Source: an uncultured Clostridia bacterium
Lineage (GTDB): Bacteria > Bacillota > Clostridia > Oscillospirales > Ruminococcaceae
NCBI GenBank assembly: GCA_945873955.1
Contig: CAMCFA010000019.1
Coordinates: 1-39,529, forward strand
DNA: 39,529 nucleotides
Direction of reading: 5' to 3'
Part shown: positions 1 through 7,595 of the stretch, piece by piece
How positions within the stretch are numbered: position 1 is the stretch's first letter
How the letters are laid out: every line of letters begins with the position of its first letter
Notes under the pieces: model-generated
Databases searched by the model: none
The model's input: only the letters and a program-made list of their open reading frames with translations
Told to the model about the DNA's origin: nothing
Translations under genes and position numbers: made by a program

Positions 1-74
1 TCTTGATTAGCAAGCTGCTTGAACGATAGAAGATCTATCGCACTTTCAAAAACATTGATGTTGTATAATAAAAC

Positions 75-103
75 TTGACACAAACCCTCCAAAAATATAT
101 ACT
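75..103 (+). promoter_or_regulatory. Promoter of the IS3 transposase
   Basis: TTGACA at 75-80 and TATACT at 98-103 are separated by 17 bp, close to the sigma-A consensus. The ribosome site AAGGAG at 111-116 follows shortly after. This is the expected promoter position for the transposase operon. Confidence 0.7.
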
Positions 104-126
104 AAAACTAAAGGAGAGTGATTGAC

Positions 127-441
127 ATGTCAGAAGCGAAGCAATATGACAAGAATTACAAGGAGCAGGCGGTAAAGCTTGCAGGGCAGATAGGAGTGAA
201 GAAAGCGAGCGATGAGCTGAAAGTGCCGTATGGGACGTTATACGGGTGGGTACAGGCAGCGAAAAAAGGCGAACTGGACATGGAAGAAAGAACGCCGGAA
301 AACGTCATGAGCCTGGCTGAGGAAGTCCGTCAGCTGCGCAGCGAGGTCAAGAGGCTTAACAAAGAGAACAAGCGGCTTCAGGAGGAACGGGATTTTCTGA
401 ACGAGGCAGCAGCTTTTTTCGCAGCGAGCCGTCGGAAGTAA
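127..441 (+). CDS. IS3-family transposase OrfA
   Basis: A small DNA-binding protein of 104 residues. The N-terminal half is a helix-turn-helix (KKASDELKVPYGTLYGWV) that in this family binds the IS ends. The C-terminal half is a heptad-rich coiled coil (EEVRQLRSEVKRLNKENKRL) followed by a typical OrfA end (FLNEAAAFFAASRRK). ATG 127 is preferred because AAGGAG lies 10 bp upstream; the in-frame GTG at 118 would sit almost on the ribosome site. A T6 run near 413-418 and an AAAAAG run just after the stop are candidate sites for the -1 frameshift that normally makes OrfAB. The gene looks intact but its partner orfB is cut. Confidence 0.85.
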   Translation: MSEAKQYDKNYKEQAVKLAGQIGVKKASDELKVPYGTLYGWVQAAKKGELDMEERTPENVMSLAEEVRQLRSEVKRLNKENKRLQEERDFLNEAAAFFAASRRK

Positions 442-455
442 GCAAAAAGGAAAGA

Positions 456-905
456 ATGAAATTCATTGCCCTCAAAACTAACGATGGACAAGAAACAGGC
501 AAAATCTCTTTCTATTGCAGAGTGCTGGAAGTGACACGTCAGCGGTTTCGTGATTACCTTGAGAACCGTGACAAGCCATGGAAGCACGAAGCTCTGGCGG
601 CTAAGATGATGGAAATAATCGCTGAGGACGAATGGAACGATACATACGGCAGAGAAAGAATGCACCAAGCGCTTACGTTGAAATACCCGGAAGCTGATAT
701 CCCCAGCGAAAGCACGGTTTATCGGGTGATGAGGGATATCGGGATCACACACAAACCAAACCGCAAGCCCAACGGGATAACCAAATCAGATAAAGAAGCC
801 CGGAAATCAGACGATTTGCTGAAACGGGATTTTTTCTCGGAGAAACCCTGCGAGAAGTGCGTTACTGACATCACGGAGATCAAGGCTGAAAATGGCAAGC
901 TGTAT
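456..905 (+). pseudogene. IS3-family transposase OrfB, 3' truncated
   Basis: The N-terminal half of an IS3 DDE transposase. It has the HTH_21-like segment (YGRERMHQALTLKYPE, then STVYRVMRDIGI) and the start of the RNase-H-like core (CVTDITEIKAENGKLY), which supplies the first catalytic Asp. Homology stops at about 905; the remaining frame to 941 is read out of the neighbouring recombinase gene and is not meaningful. The second Asp and the Glu are absent, so it is inactive. The frame is -1 relative to orfA, as usual for the family. Confidence 0.8.
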
Positions 906-1328
906 GATATTGTCGCTCATATTCTTGCTTTCTTCCTGTGAAAATCCTGCGTAAATTCCCATCATTGTTCGCCTCTCCTTATTGTAATTATTTAGGTTTT
1001 CCTTTTCAAAGAAAACTTTAACATCTAGACCGAAAAGATCATATAATGTTTTTAATGTATCCAACGTGTTTCTTCCAAAGCGGCTTATTGACTTTGTTAG
1101 AATCAGGACAATCTTGCCTTGTCTGCAAGCCTTGAGCATCTTCATAAACTCAGACCGTGTTTTCATTTGAGTTGCTGAAGCACGTTCGGCATAGATCTCA
1201 ACGAGCTGCCAGTCCTCATGTGCTGAAATAAGTTTACTATAATAAGAAATCTGCGTTTCAAGACTTAATTCCTGTTCTTCATGATTAGTGCTGACTCTGC
1301 AGTAAGCGGCTACCCTTAGTTTGCTCAT
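906..1328 (-). pseudogene. Serine recombinase (resolvase domain), 3' truncated
   Basis: The N-terminal catalytic domain of a serine recombinase of the kind found in Firmicutes mobile cassettes. Visible are the nucleophile region (LRVAAYCRVSTN, Ser in RVS), the conserved LILTKSISRFGRN stretch and the end of the catalytic domain (GIYAGFSQEESKNMSDNI). The zinc-ribbon and recombinase DNA-binding domains that should follow are gone; the sequence changes to IS3 at 905/906. Met at 1328 (MSKLRV) is the likely start, since a GGGGAGAG-type ribosome site precedes it. About 141 residues of an expected 500 or so remain, so it should not recombine DNA. It may have mobilised the neighbouring four-gene cassette in the past (inference). 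Confidence 0.8.
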
Positions 1329-1349
1329 TTCATCTCTCCCCAAAAAGAA

Positions 1350-1375
1350 AACCGTAGGCAATTTAACCTACGGTT
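1350..1375. repeat. Short inverted repeat upstream of the recombinase fragment
   Basis: AACCGTAGG (1350-1358) and CCTACGGTT (1367-1375) form a perfect 9-bp stem with an 8-base loop. It lies just upstream of the recombinase start and could be a recombinase or regulator site, or a stem-loop in the leader. Confidence 0.5.
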
Positions 1376-1484
1376 GGTATTATGTAAATATAAAAGCCAC
1401 ATTCTTTGTGCGTTTTGCTCAAAAAATGTAGCTTTCAACTTGTCTATGCTATACAAAATAGATTTTTATCGCGGGAGAAAACAA

Positions 1485-1532
1485 TAAAAGAAAAAGTGCC
1501 TCAACGCGCGAAAATGCGTGTCGAGGCACTTG
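1485..1532 (-). terminator. Rho-independent terminator of the four-gene operon
   Basis: On the minus strand a long stem (AAGTGCCTC pairing with GAGGCACTT, with an inner ACGC/GCGT helix) is followed by a T-rich tract TTTTTCTTTT. It lies about 85 bp after the HD gene stop at 1617 and is the natural end of the operon. Confidence 0.75.
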
Positions 1533-1616
1533 ACTGGTATGGTATTCAAAACAGCCTAGTGGCTCCGTCCGATTCTCTTACCCGTCAAAATGGTAAACAC
1601 ACTACTAAACGCGATC

Positions 1617-3767
1617 TTATTGATCTTCCGCCTGAGAGTGAGGGGTCAGTTTTTGTATCTCATTTTTGAGGAAATCAGTCAATTGAGATACACTCAATTC
1701 CTCGTTCTCAGATTTTGCAGGAACATAGTAGATATAAAAGAAATTATGATGTTCAATATTCTGATTTGCCGAAGCTGATGTTGCAGTTCTAAATGTTAGT
1801 ACCCTATTTCGAAATGCAATGAATATCTTATCAGAATCAAATTTTTTTATCTTGTTTACTGCTTCAACCCATACCACGTTATCAAGGCCAACGTCATGGA
1901 ATATTTGCGACCATTCAGAATTTAGATAACCGTATTTATCATTGCTACAAACAGAATTATCCTTGATTACTCTGAAGAGTGCATCCTTTTCAGAATCCGA
2001 GAAATCGCTGAAAAATAAATTGTACTCTGCAAATGATTTCCACAAACTGACCTTGTATTTCCTTGTGAATAATTCATCAAGAAGCATACGTAAATTGTCT
2101 GTATTATGAAATTTATTGCAAAGAAGTCTACAGTGAGAAAACAGGCTGATAATATCGCTATCGGTCGGTCGAGGTGGAAGATCAATAAAATCTTTTCCAG
2201 AACTCATTCCCTGATTGCTGGGATCAAACTCATTAATCATTCTGCTCCAACTAAACGATTTGTTCAAGCGATCCACGGAACTGGCGTTTTCACAGGGGTC
2301 AAAGATAGAAATTAGTTCCATGCACTTTTTCAAAAGATCAACCAGAAGGAAGTTAGAATAGTACACAACTTTATGGTGAGTATAGATCCACTGGTATTCA
2401 TAATTACGTGCTATCAAGACATTCTCCACAACACTGAGCGAGTTCTTGTTGTACCCAAGAGTATAATTAAGAGTGCATTTTTTAATCCTGTCAGAGTAGT
2501 CACCCACTATTGTTCCGGTCAACAAACCGTTGACTTTCCCTTCTATATATGCTTGAGTAAACTCAATGGTTTCTGCAACAATTGAAACAGACCCATTTAT
2601 ATTTTTCCCATTTATTGACGACCCAAAAAGTTCAAGAGCATCACTACTGATCAGTCCACGTATCTCGATTGTTGATTCATTACTGCTGTGTTCTGGTAAA
2701 GAAAGGAATTCAGTACCATTGACTGATATGATGTCATTAGAAGCGGAACTCAACTTAATGGTTGGAGAATTGTTGTTGCGCATCTGACCCTTAACATTAA
2801 TTTTCCCGATTATTGAGCAGTTAAAACGTTCTGCACCAAGAGCTCCAAAACACCTCCCGTCAAACGAGCATTTATTGTTGTTATCATTTGATAAACTGAA
2901 ATTAATAACGTTTGAAGAGAACTCAAAATCTCTGATCATAGTTCTATTAAATGATGTTATTGGAATTATTGTCAAAGAACCAAGAAGTCTATCCGTATCT
3001 ATGCTCACATTATTTACACCCGATGATTGAGAATCGCGAATTATATAATCAAGAGAATCAACATCAATCGTATCTGAATTAAGCAATTCAATCAGACAAT
3101 TTAATATTTTCGATGATTTATCATCATTATTTGAATATTTGCATCCAGTAATAGCCCTAGCAATAAACTCCAGAGAATCGTCAATTGATACTGAATTAGA
3201 GAAATGGTTTGTCAGCAACTCTGAAATTGCCGCTTTATAATATGTGCATACCAACAAAGCGCTCATTCGTTCATGCGGTGCTGATTTAGTTTTAGTGATA
3301 TCATTTTTAAAGTCGGTGTTAAAACACGCAGCCAATTGTTCTGTTAGAGTAAGTTCACCATCGATTATCATATCATAAAGGAACTCCATTGTGTGGGAAA
3401 AGGGGGCATGTCCACAGTCGTGCAGTAAACAGGAAATCTCAAAAAGCATCTGACATTTGTTCCAGAATTGATCATTTTCTTGGTCAATATCATATACACT
3501 ATAATAATCGGTTTTTCCATCCTCATAATCTGATCTCAGATTGCTTCTCAGGCAATTAATTGCTTTGTTTCCAAGATAGAAAGTGCCAAGAGAGTGGATA
3601 AACCGGTCATGACGTGCAGAAGGGTATAGAACTCTCATACCAGTTTGTTCAATATTTCTGAGCCTTTGAAAAACATCTGTGTCAATGAATGCGCTGACGT
3701 ATTCTTCAGGAACAGAAATATATCCGTGAACAGTATCCCTGAAAATTTTCATTTTCCTGTTAAACAT
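1617..3767 (-). CDS. HD-domain phosphohydrolase with beta-rich insert (SAMHD1/dGTPase-like)
   Basis: About 716 residues from Met 3767 (MFNRK); the longer start at 3779 is a GTG lying in the ribosome-site region. The N-terminal third is a COG1078-type HD hydrolase: RHDRFIHSLG (first His about 58), LLHDCGHAPFSH (HD about 116-117) and DVDSLDYIIRDS (last Asp about 237) give the complete metal set. Relatives hydrolyse dNTPs or other nucleotides. Residues about 275-420 are unlike a normal HD enzyme: Ser/Asn/Gly-rich, alternating hydrophobic strands (for example GSSINGKNINGSVSIVAET), suggesting a beta-solenoid or bactofilin-like insert. The C-terminal third is helical and unrecognised. It is the last gene of the rSAM-kinase-EEP-HD operon, 17 bp after the EEP gene. 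The substrate is unknown. Confidence 0.85.
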   Translation of the reverse strand: MFNRKMKIFRDTVHGYISVPEEYVSAFIDTDVFQRLRNIEQTGMRVLYPSARHDRFIHSLGTFYLGNKAINCLRSNLRSDYEDGKTDYYSVYDIDQENDQFWNKCQMLFEISCLLHDCGHAPFSHTMEFLYDMIIDGELTLTEQLAACFNTDFKNDITKTKSAPHERMSALLVCTYYKAAISELLTNHFSNSVSIDDSLEFIARAITGCKYSNNDDKSSKILNCLIELLNSDTIDVDSLDYIIRDSQSSGVNNVSIDTDRLLGSLTIIPITSFNRTMIRDFEFSSNVINFSLSNDNNNKCSFDGRCFGALGAERFNCSIIGKINVKGQMRNNNSPTIKLSSASNDIISVNGTEFLSLPEHSSNESTIEIRGLISSDALELFGSSINGKNINGSVSIVAETIEFTQAYIEGKVNGLLTGTIVGDYSDRIKKCTLNYTLGYNKNSLSVVENVLIARNYEYQWIYTHHKVVYYSNFLLVDLLKKCMELISIFDPCENASSVDRLNKSFSWSRMINEFDPSNQGMSSGKDFIDLPPRPTDSDIISLFSHCRLLCNKFHNTDNLRMLLDELFTRKYKVSLWKSFAEYNLFFSDFSDSEKDALFRVIKDNSVCSNDKYGYLNSEWSQIFHDVGLDNVVWVEAVNKIKKFDSDKIFIAFRNRVLTFRTATSASANQNIEHHNFFYIYYVPAKSENEELSVSQLTDFLKNEIQKLTPHSQAEDQ

Positions 3768-3784
3768 GATGACTTCCACCCTTC

Positions 3785-4561
3785 TTAAATATCTAATTCA
3801 GCGTATAAAGCTGAATGATCGGTTAGTTTTCTATGCCTAGTTTCATGAATATAATAGCATTGTCCGATATTTTTGGCCAAGTCCGAAGAAGCAAAAATAT
3901 AATCATATCGGTATCCGTCACCTGTTCTGCCCACCCAGCTGTGATCCTGCTTTCCGGGATTTGACTTGCAAAACACATCACAATACCCGTTATTAATAAT
4001 ATGGTCGTAAAAATCATATTCCCATGTATAGAATGTTGAGTAGTGTGGGATATGCTTCCTGTCCAGAATGTTAAAGTCACCCGCTATAATGGTTTTTTTT
4101 GCAGTTTGTCTGCTTAGCTCGTCACTCACCCAATTTATAAATTCTTTTTTTCTATTGATTTTTTCAATGCTTTTATCTCTCGATGGAACATATAATCCGA
4201 TAATATTAAGACTATCCATTCCAGATTCGACACTTACCTGAGAAAATCGAGAAAAAAGCCTATTATTTGACTCAAAAATATTTCTTTCCGAACATATCTC
4301 ATGTTTTGATATGATCATTACACCTAGATCTCCTGTCTTTGACAGTGGATAGCTAACGTAAAAATTGACGCCTGTATCAATCGTATTCAAATCAAAACCA
4401 TTATTGAAGAAATGATCGTATATATATTGACAGCCTTGACTGTTTTTGGTTTCAGTCAAGACAAGAATATCAAAACTCTGTTGATCTAGCCACTCGCATT
4501 GGAGTTTTGCTCGTTCCAACGATGGATTTCCGACATTCATTGTGAGTATTCTAGTTTTCAT
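3785..4561 (-). CDS. Endonuclease/exonuclease/phosphatase (EEP) superfamily hydrolase
   Basis: A 258-residue protein with the full EEP/ExoIII-like active-site series: TMNVGN (Asn9), LVLTETK (Glu37), IIAGDFNILD (Asp162, Asn164), DGYRYDYIFAS (Asp220) and LTDHSALYAEL (Asp248, His249). Family members are Mg-dependent phosphodiesterases or phosphatases acting on DNA, RNA, nucleotides or phosphoinositides, so the substrate cannot be read from sequence. No signal peptide is seen, so it is cytoplasmic. Met 4561 (MKTRIL) is preferred over 4576 because ATAGGAG lies just before it. It is the third gene of the operon, 15 bp after the kinase stop and 17 bp before the HD start, implying a shared transcript and probably linked chemistry. 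Confidence 0.85.
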   Translation of the reverse strand: MKTRILTMNVGNPSLERAKLQCEWLDQQSFDILVLTETKNSQGCQYIYDHFFNNGFDLNTIDTGVNFYVSYPLSKTGDLGVMIISKHEICSERNIFESNNRLFSRFSQVSVESGMDSLNIIGLYVPSRDKSIEKINRKKEFINWVSDELSRQTAKKTIIAGDFNILDRKHIPHYSTFYTWEYDFYDHIINNGYCDVFCKSNPGKQDHSWVGRTGDGYRYDYIFASSDLAKNIGQCYYIHETRHRKLTDHSALYAELDI

Positions 4562-4576
4562 GGTTACTCCTATCAT

Positions 4577-5179
4577 TTAATTGTGGGTTAAAGCTTGGCG
4601 TATCATTCCGCAGATCTTGGCTATATTGTTTTTCAAATCATCTATTGTATCGTTTGTCAGCTCAACAACGTTATATCCCTTGTCTGTTAAAAAGATTCCC
4701 GCTTTTTTGTAAAGATTGATCTCCTCTTTTCTGGTCATGCACTTCTCAAAATGTGTCATCACGTTTCGTTCAAGAAGCCTTTTTAGGATTGCTTCTTCAG
4801 ATGCCAGTATGATTATACTTATGTCAGGGATCAAGAAATTCTTGTTTAGATCCCATACTTCATCAGCAGAAACCCCATCAAACACCTGAAGCACCATACT
4901 TGATTCTATATATCGGTCAGAAATAACTATATCATATTTTTCAAGCATCGGTACGATCTCATTGCTCAGGTGGTTTTGGCGATCCTTGGCAATCATTTCT
5001 GCATATTCAATGCCTCTTAATTTTTCTTCGTTGATACGAATTGATCTTCCGAAGTCGGTATCGGTTGGCTCTTTTGTGCAATAGACTTTGAATTCATCTT
5101 TAACGCTATCTGCCAATGCTTTTATAAACGATGATTTCCCAACACCATTGGGACCCTCAATAGTAATAAACATTTTCAT
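4577..5179 (-). CDS. Thymidylate-kinase-like nucleotide kinase
   Basis: A 200-residue P-loop kinase. It shows the Walker A motif GPNGVGKSS (residues 9-17), the thymidylate-kinase DR motif (DIVISDRYIESS) and a lid-like basic region (LKRLLERN). The length matches dTMP kinases (about 200-210), but sequence after the DR motif diverges from housekeeping Tmk and the context is accessory, so a specialised (d)NMP or modified-nucleotide kinase is more likely than the essential enzyme (inference). It starts 9 bp after the radical SAM stop behind a GGAG-type site. A kinase beside a radical SAM enzyme recalls viperin-CMPK2 pairs, although the radical SAM partner here is not of viperin type. Confidence 0.85.
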   Translation of the reverse strand: MKMFITIEGPNGVGKSSFIKALADSVKDEFKVYCTKEPTDTDFGRSIRINEEKLRGIEYAEMIAKDRQNHLSNEIVPMLEKYDIVISDRYIESSMVLQVFDGVSADEVWDLNKNFLIPDISIIILASEEAILKRLLERNVMTHFEKCMTRKEEINLYKKAGIFLTDKGYNVVELTNDTIDDLKNNIAKICGMIRQALTHN

Positions 5180-5188
5180 TCTCCTATA

Positions 5189-6262
5189 CTAATTTGTATT
5201 AGTGCCATTGATCAACGGACACAATTGCTCGTCACATTCTTCTAAATGTTTACCCAAAGCAATTTTTGATGCATAACAGCCTTTCTTGCATTCTCTGTTT
5301 ATGCATTCAGCACAGACCTTATCGAAAGTTATAGGAAAACGATAATTATTCACGTCATTGTTCCAGTCGAAACTGCTGCTAAATATATTCCCCATCACAA
5401 AATCCTGATAATCATATCTGCTGGAACTATTTTTGGCGGCAAACACCATATAAGGGCAGTATGCTATATCGCCATTTGTAAAGATATATATAATATCACC
5501 GGCGGGACATTTATTGAGCGGAATACTATTCGAGTTAGGAAATCTAATAAAAACTATTTCAAACTTACTATCTGAATAGCCTTCCACAGCTTTCCGCAAA
5601 TCGAGCATCTGTTGTTCCGTGTATGACAAGGACACCGATTCTTCACCTCTTCCGAATTCGGACAGCGGATTGAACAACACATACTTGGCATTATTATCTT
5701 TCGCAAATTGGCAAATGTCTTTATATTCTTCTATTGAGGCATAGATATTGGGAGTCACAAGAATGCCATTAAGCATATTTTCGCTTCCCAACAATTTAAT
5801 ATTATTCATTATATGAGTGAATAATCCAGCACTATCATTCCCCCTGAACTTTCCATGAGAGTCATTGGAAAATCCGTCAAGACTAACGTTAAAATGAATA
5901 CTGCCTAATCCCTTAATCCTATTAACAAAATCCGAAGTCACGAGAGATGCATTTGTACAGATACAAACGCTTATTTCGTTGTTCCTCAGAGCTTCTACAA
6001 CTTCAATCAGATGTGGATAGACAAAAGGCTCTCCGCCTGTTAGAGTAACCTTTGAAATGTTGTTTTTTACAAACTCAGGAATCACTTTAGTCAGTATCAG
6101 GTCTAAATCCATATCTTGCCCGCTGCAAACTGAAGAAACAAAGCAATGTTTGCAATGAAGATTACAACGTTCGGTTATTTGAAGAAGACTCTTTTTTGAA
6201 GGATAATCTGCTGCCGTCCTAAAATAACATGCCGCGCATTCTGATGTTGAATACACTTTCAT
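5189..6262 (-). CDS. Radical SAM enzyme with SPASM-like C-terminal Cys cluster
   Basis: About 357 residues from Met 6262 (MKVYST), preceded by AGAAGG; the 6283 start would place that site inside the gene. The radical SAM 4Fe-4S motif is CNLHCKHC (Cys33/37/40), followed by the SAM-binding TLTGGEPF and a TIM-barrel pattern (FNVSLDGFSND). The C-terminal third carries many cysteines in SPASM style (NKCPAGD, IAYCPY, CAECINRECKKGCYAS, CDEQLCP), which usually bind auxiliary clusters. Two further Cys (9 and 12) precede the core. SPASM enzymes mostly modify peptides, but some act on small molecules. No precursor peptide ORF was found nearby and the next genes handle nucleotides. First gene of the operon; the substrate is unknown. 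Confidence 0.85.
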   Translation of the reverse strand: MKVYSTSECAACYFRTAADYPSKKSLLQITERCNLHCKHCFVSSVCSGQDMDLDLILTKVIPEFVKNNISKVTLTGGEPFVYPHLIEVVEALRNNEISVCICTNASLVTSDFVNRIKGLGSIHFNVSLDGFSNDSHGKFRGNDSAGLFTHIMNNIKLLGSENMLNGILVTPNIYASIEEYKDICQFAKDNNAKYVLFNPLSEFGRGEESVSLSYTEQQMLDLRKAVEGYSDSKFEIVFIRFPNSNSIPLNKCPAGDIIYIFTNGDIAYCPYMVFAAKNSSSRYDYQDFVMGNIFSSSFDWNNDVNNYRFPITFDKVCAECINRECKKGCYASKIALGKHLEECDEQLCPLINGTNTN

Positions 6263-6403
6263 TATTAAAAACCTTCTTTCCATTTCTAATAATTCGTTTA
6301 AATGGATTTATGGTATAAGTGCAACACTTAATAAAATAATGACATACATAGTGACTCGTGTTTAAAAGGAAATAACCACACAATCATAAACTTGGGGAGC
6401 AAT

Positions 6404-6600
6404 TTGTGTCATTATACCCAATTTACTAAAGAAAAACGTGAGTGGTAAAGAGTGTTAAAAGCCCATGGACTAATCATTCAGGCAATTGCTCAAATGCTGA
6501 ACCCATCATCTTTTTTCGGTGAACCGAAACTTTCGCAGGATCATATACCTATTGGTACATATGAAACCCATCATGTTGATAGACTATTTGACAATATATC
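6404..6600 (+). pseudogene. IS30-like transposase N-terminal remnant
   Basis: The translated start CHYTQFTKEKREW resembles the N-terminus of IS30-family transposases. A stop follows and the similarity seems to continue in another frame (RVLKAHGLIIQAIAQMLN, a HTH-like stretch). Only about 35 residues of resemblance are visible over two frames, so this is a tentative scrap. It sits between the radical SAM operon and a truncated histidine kinase, a plausible scar of the event that cut the kinase. Confidence 0.35.
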
Positions 6601-6653
6601 ATATATCATATAAAATGTCGAATTTTTTGGTATTGTTTTTCATAATATGTATA

Positions 6654-7595
6654 TCAGAACGGAAAACCATTTTGCAAATTATTATTTACTGCCACAATTA
6701 ATAAAAGAGTTGTTTCTCGCACATAATATTCCTTTACAGTTCCAAGCTTTTCCGTAGACAGTTCGCCCAGATATTTCTCAGCTTCTGAATATTTTTTCTG
6801 TTGTAATAGTACAGCAGCACTATTAATGCACTTCCGTATATCGTGCCTGATTTGAAGAATTTCATTATACATGATGTCTATTTCTTTCATTCGCTCCTTC
6901 TGCTCACTGACTTGAAGCTGCAACATCGCCATTTCTGTTTTCTGAGCATTATCCCTGCTCAATTTCCTAAGAAGCATATATGTAATTACGTTTATTAATA
7001 TAAGGCCAACTGCCAATACCGCAAGGACATATTCATTATACTCTTTCTTCCATACAGCTTCAAACATCATAACTCCAACTAATAAAGTTAAAGCAAATAT
7101 ACCTAGCACCGACAGCCACTCTTTTGACGAAAGTGAATATGAATCACCTCTCTTTACTTTCAACATAAGTCTTGTGCACAAGAAGTAAAGAAACTTGGTT
7201 GTTACAAGTATCATTACTCTTGCGGAATTTCTCATCATTGCCAGTTCGTCGAGATCTGCGTCAAGAGCACCACCAAATAATGTTAACACAAGTGTATTTA
7301 CTACTAATATCATTACAATATTGAAAAAAACAATAAATATTTTCTCAAATATACTTCCTTTTAAGAATACACAGCTATAACCAAGTGAAATAGCTATTAG
7401 AACCACTGAAGATACTATTTCCGACTGTATTATCTCTGATAATACCAGCAGATTGATCATCTCAAGGACAAAAAAGATAAGACACTTCAGCCAAACTTTC
7501 GTTTTATCCTTATATCCAAGATACTTCCCTAGAAAATCTACTATGAGTACTGTCTCAACAACACACGCCGCAATTTCAACCATATCCCAAATCAT
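6654..7595 (-). CDS. AgrC-type sensor histidine kinase lacking its ATPase domain
   Basis: A 313-residue protein starting with about six hydrophobic membrane segments (residues about 5-220), then a coiled-coil dimerisation helix with the phospho-acceptor region EILQIRHDIRKCINS (His in RHD), as in AgrC/GHKL sensors. The HATPase domain should follow but the frame ends shortly after VREYY-like sequence (LLIVAVNNNLQNGFPF). Without ATP binding it cannot autophosphorylate. It could still sense a signal or act as a dominant-negative partner, but degeneration is the simpler view. It overlaps the upstream response regulator gene by 4 bp, so the two are co-transcribed. Confidence 0.75.
   Translation of the reverse strand: MIWDMVEIAACVVETVLIVDFLGKYLGYKDKTKVWLKCLIFFVLEMINLLVLSEIIQSEIVSSVVLIAISLGYSCVFLKGSIFEKIFIVFFNIVMILVVNTLVLTLFGGALDADLDELAMMRNSARVMILVTTKFLYFLCTRLMLKVKRGDSYSLSSKEWLSVLGIFALTLLVGVMMFEAVWKKEYNEYVLAVLAVGLILINVITYMLLRKLSRDNAQKTEMAMLQLQVSEQKERMKEIDIMYNEILQIRHDIRKCINSAAVLLQQKKYSEAEKYLGELSTEKLGTVKEYYVRETTLLLIVAVNNNLQNGFPF

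Larger units (their letters stand above)
61..905 (+). mobile_element. Truncated IS3-family insertion sequence
   Basis: An IS3-type pair of overlapping frames is present: orfA (HTH plus leucine-zipper-like coiled coil), then an orfB in the -1 frame relative to it. orfB ends just after its first catalytic-aspartate motif (TDITEI), so the rest of the DDE core and the right end of the IS are missing. The right junction falls at about 905/906, where the sequence turns into a serine recombinase gene read on the other strand. The left end was not located precisely. The copy cannot be autonomous. Confidence 0.8.

Noticed and set aside
378-752. Minus-strand open frame of 124 codons
   Set aside because: Antisense to the IS3 transposase genes; no ribosome site or domain.
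1406-1669. Plus-strand frame of 87 codons between the recombinase fragment and the HD gene
   Set aside because: Reads through the operon terminator, lacks a ribosome site and overlaps the HD gene end.
4577-5179. Calling the kinase the housekeeping tmk
   Set aside because: Accessory context, tight coupling to radical SAM and hydrolase genes, and divergence after the DR motif argue for a specialised enzyme.
5189-6262. Calling the radical SAM gene a prokaryotic viperin
   Set aside because: Its C-terminal Cys-rich SPASM region and CxxxCxxC context differ from viperins; only the neighbouring kinase suggests the analogy.
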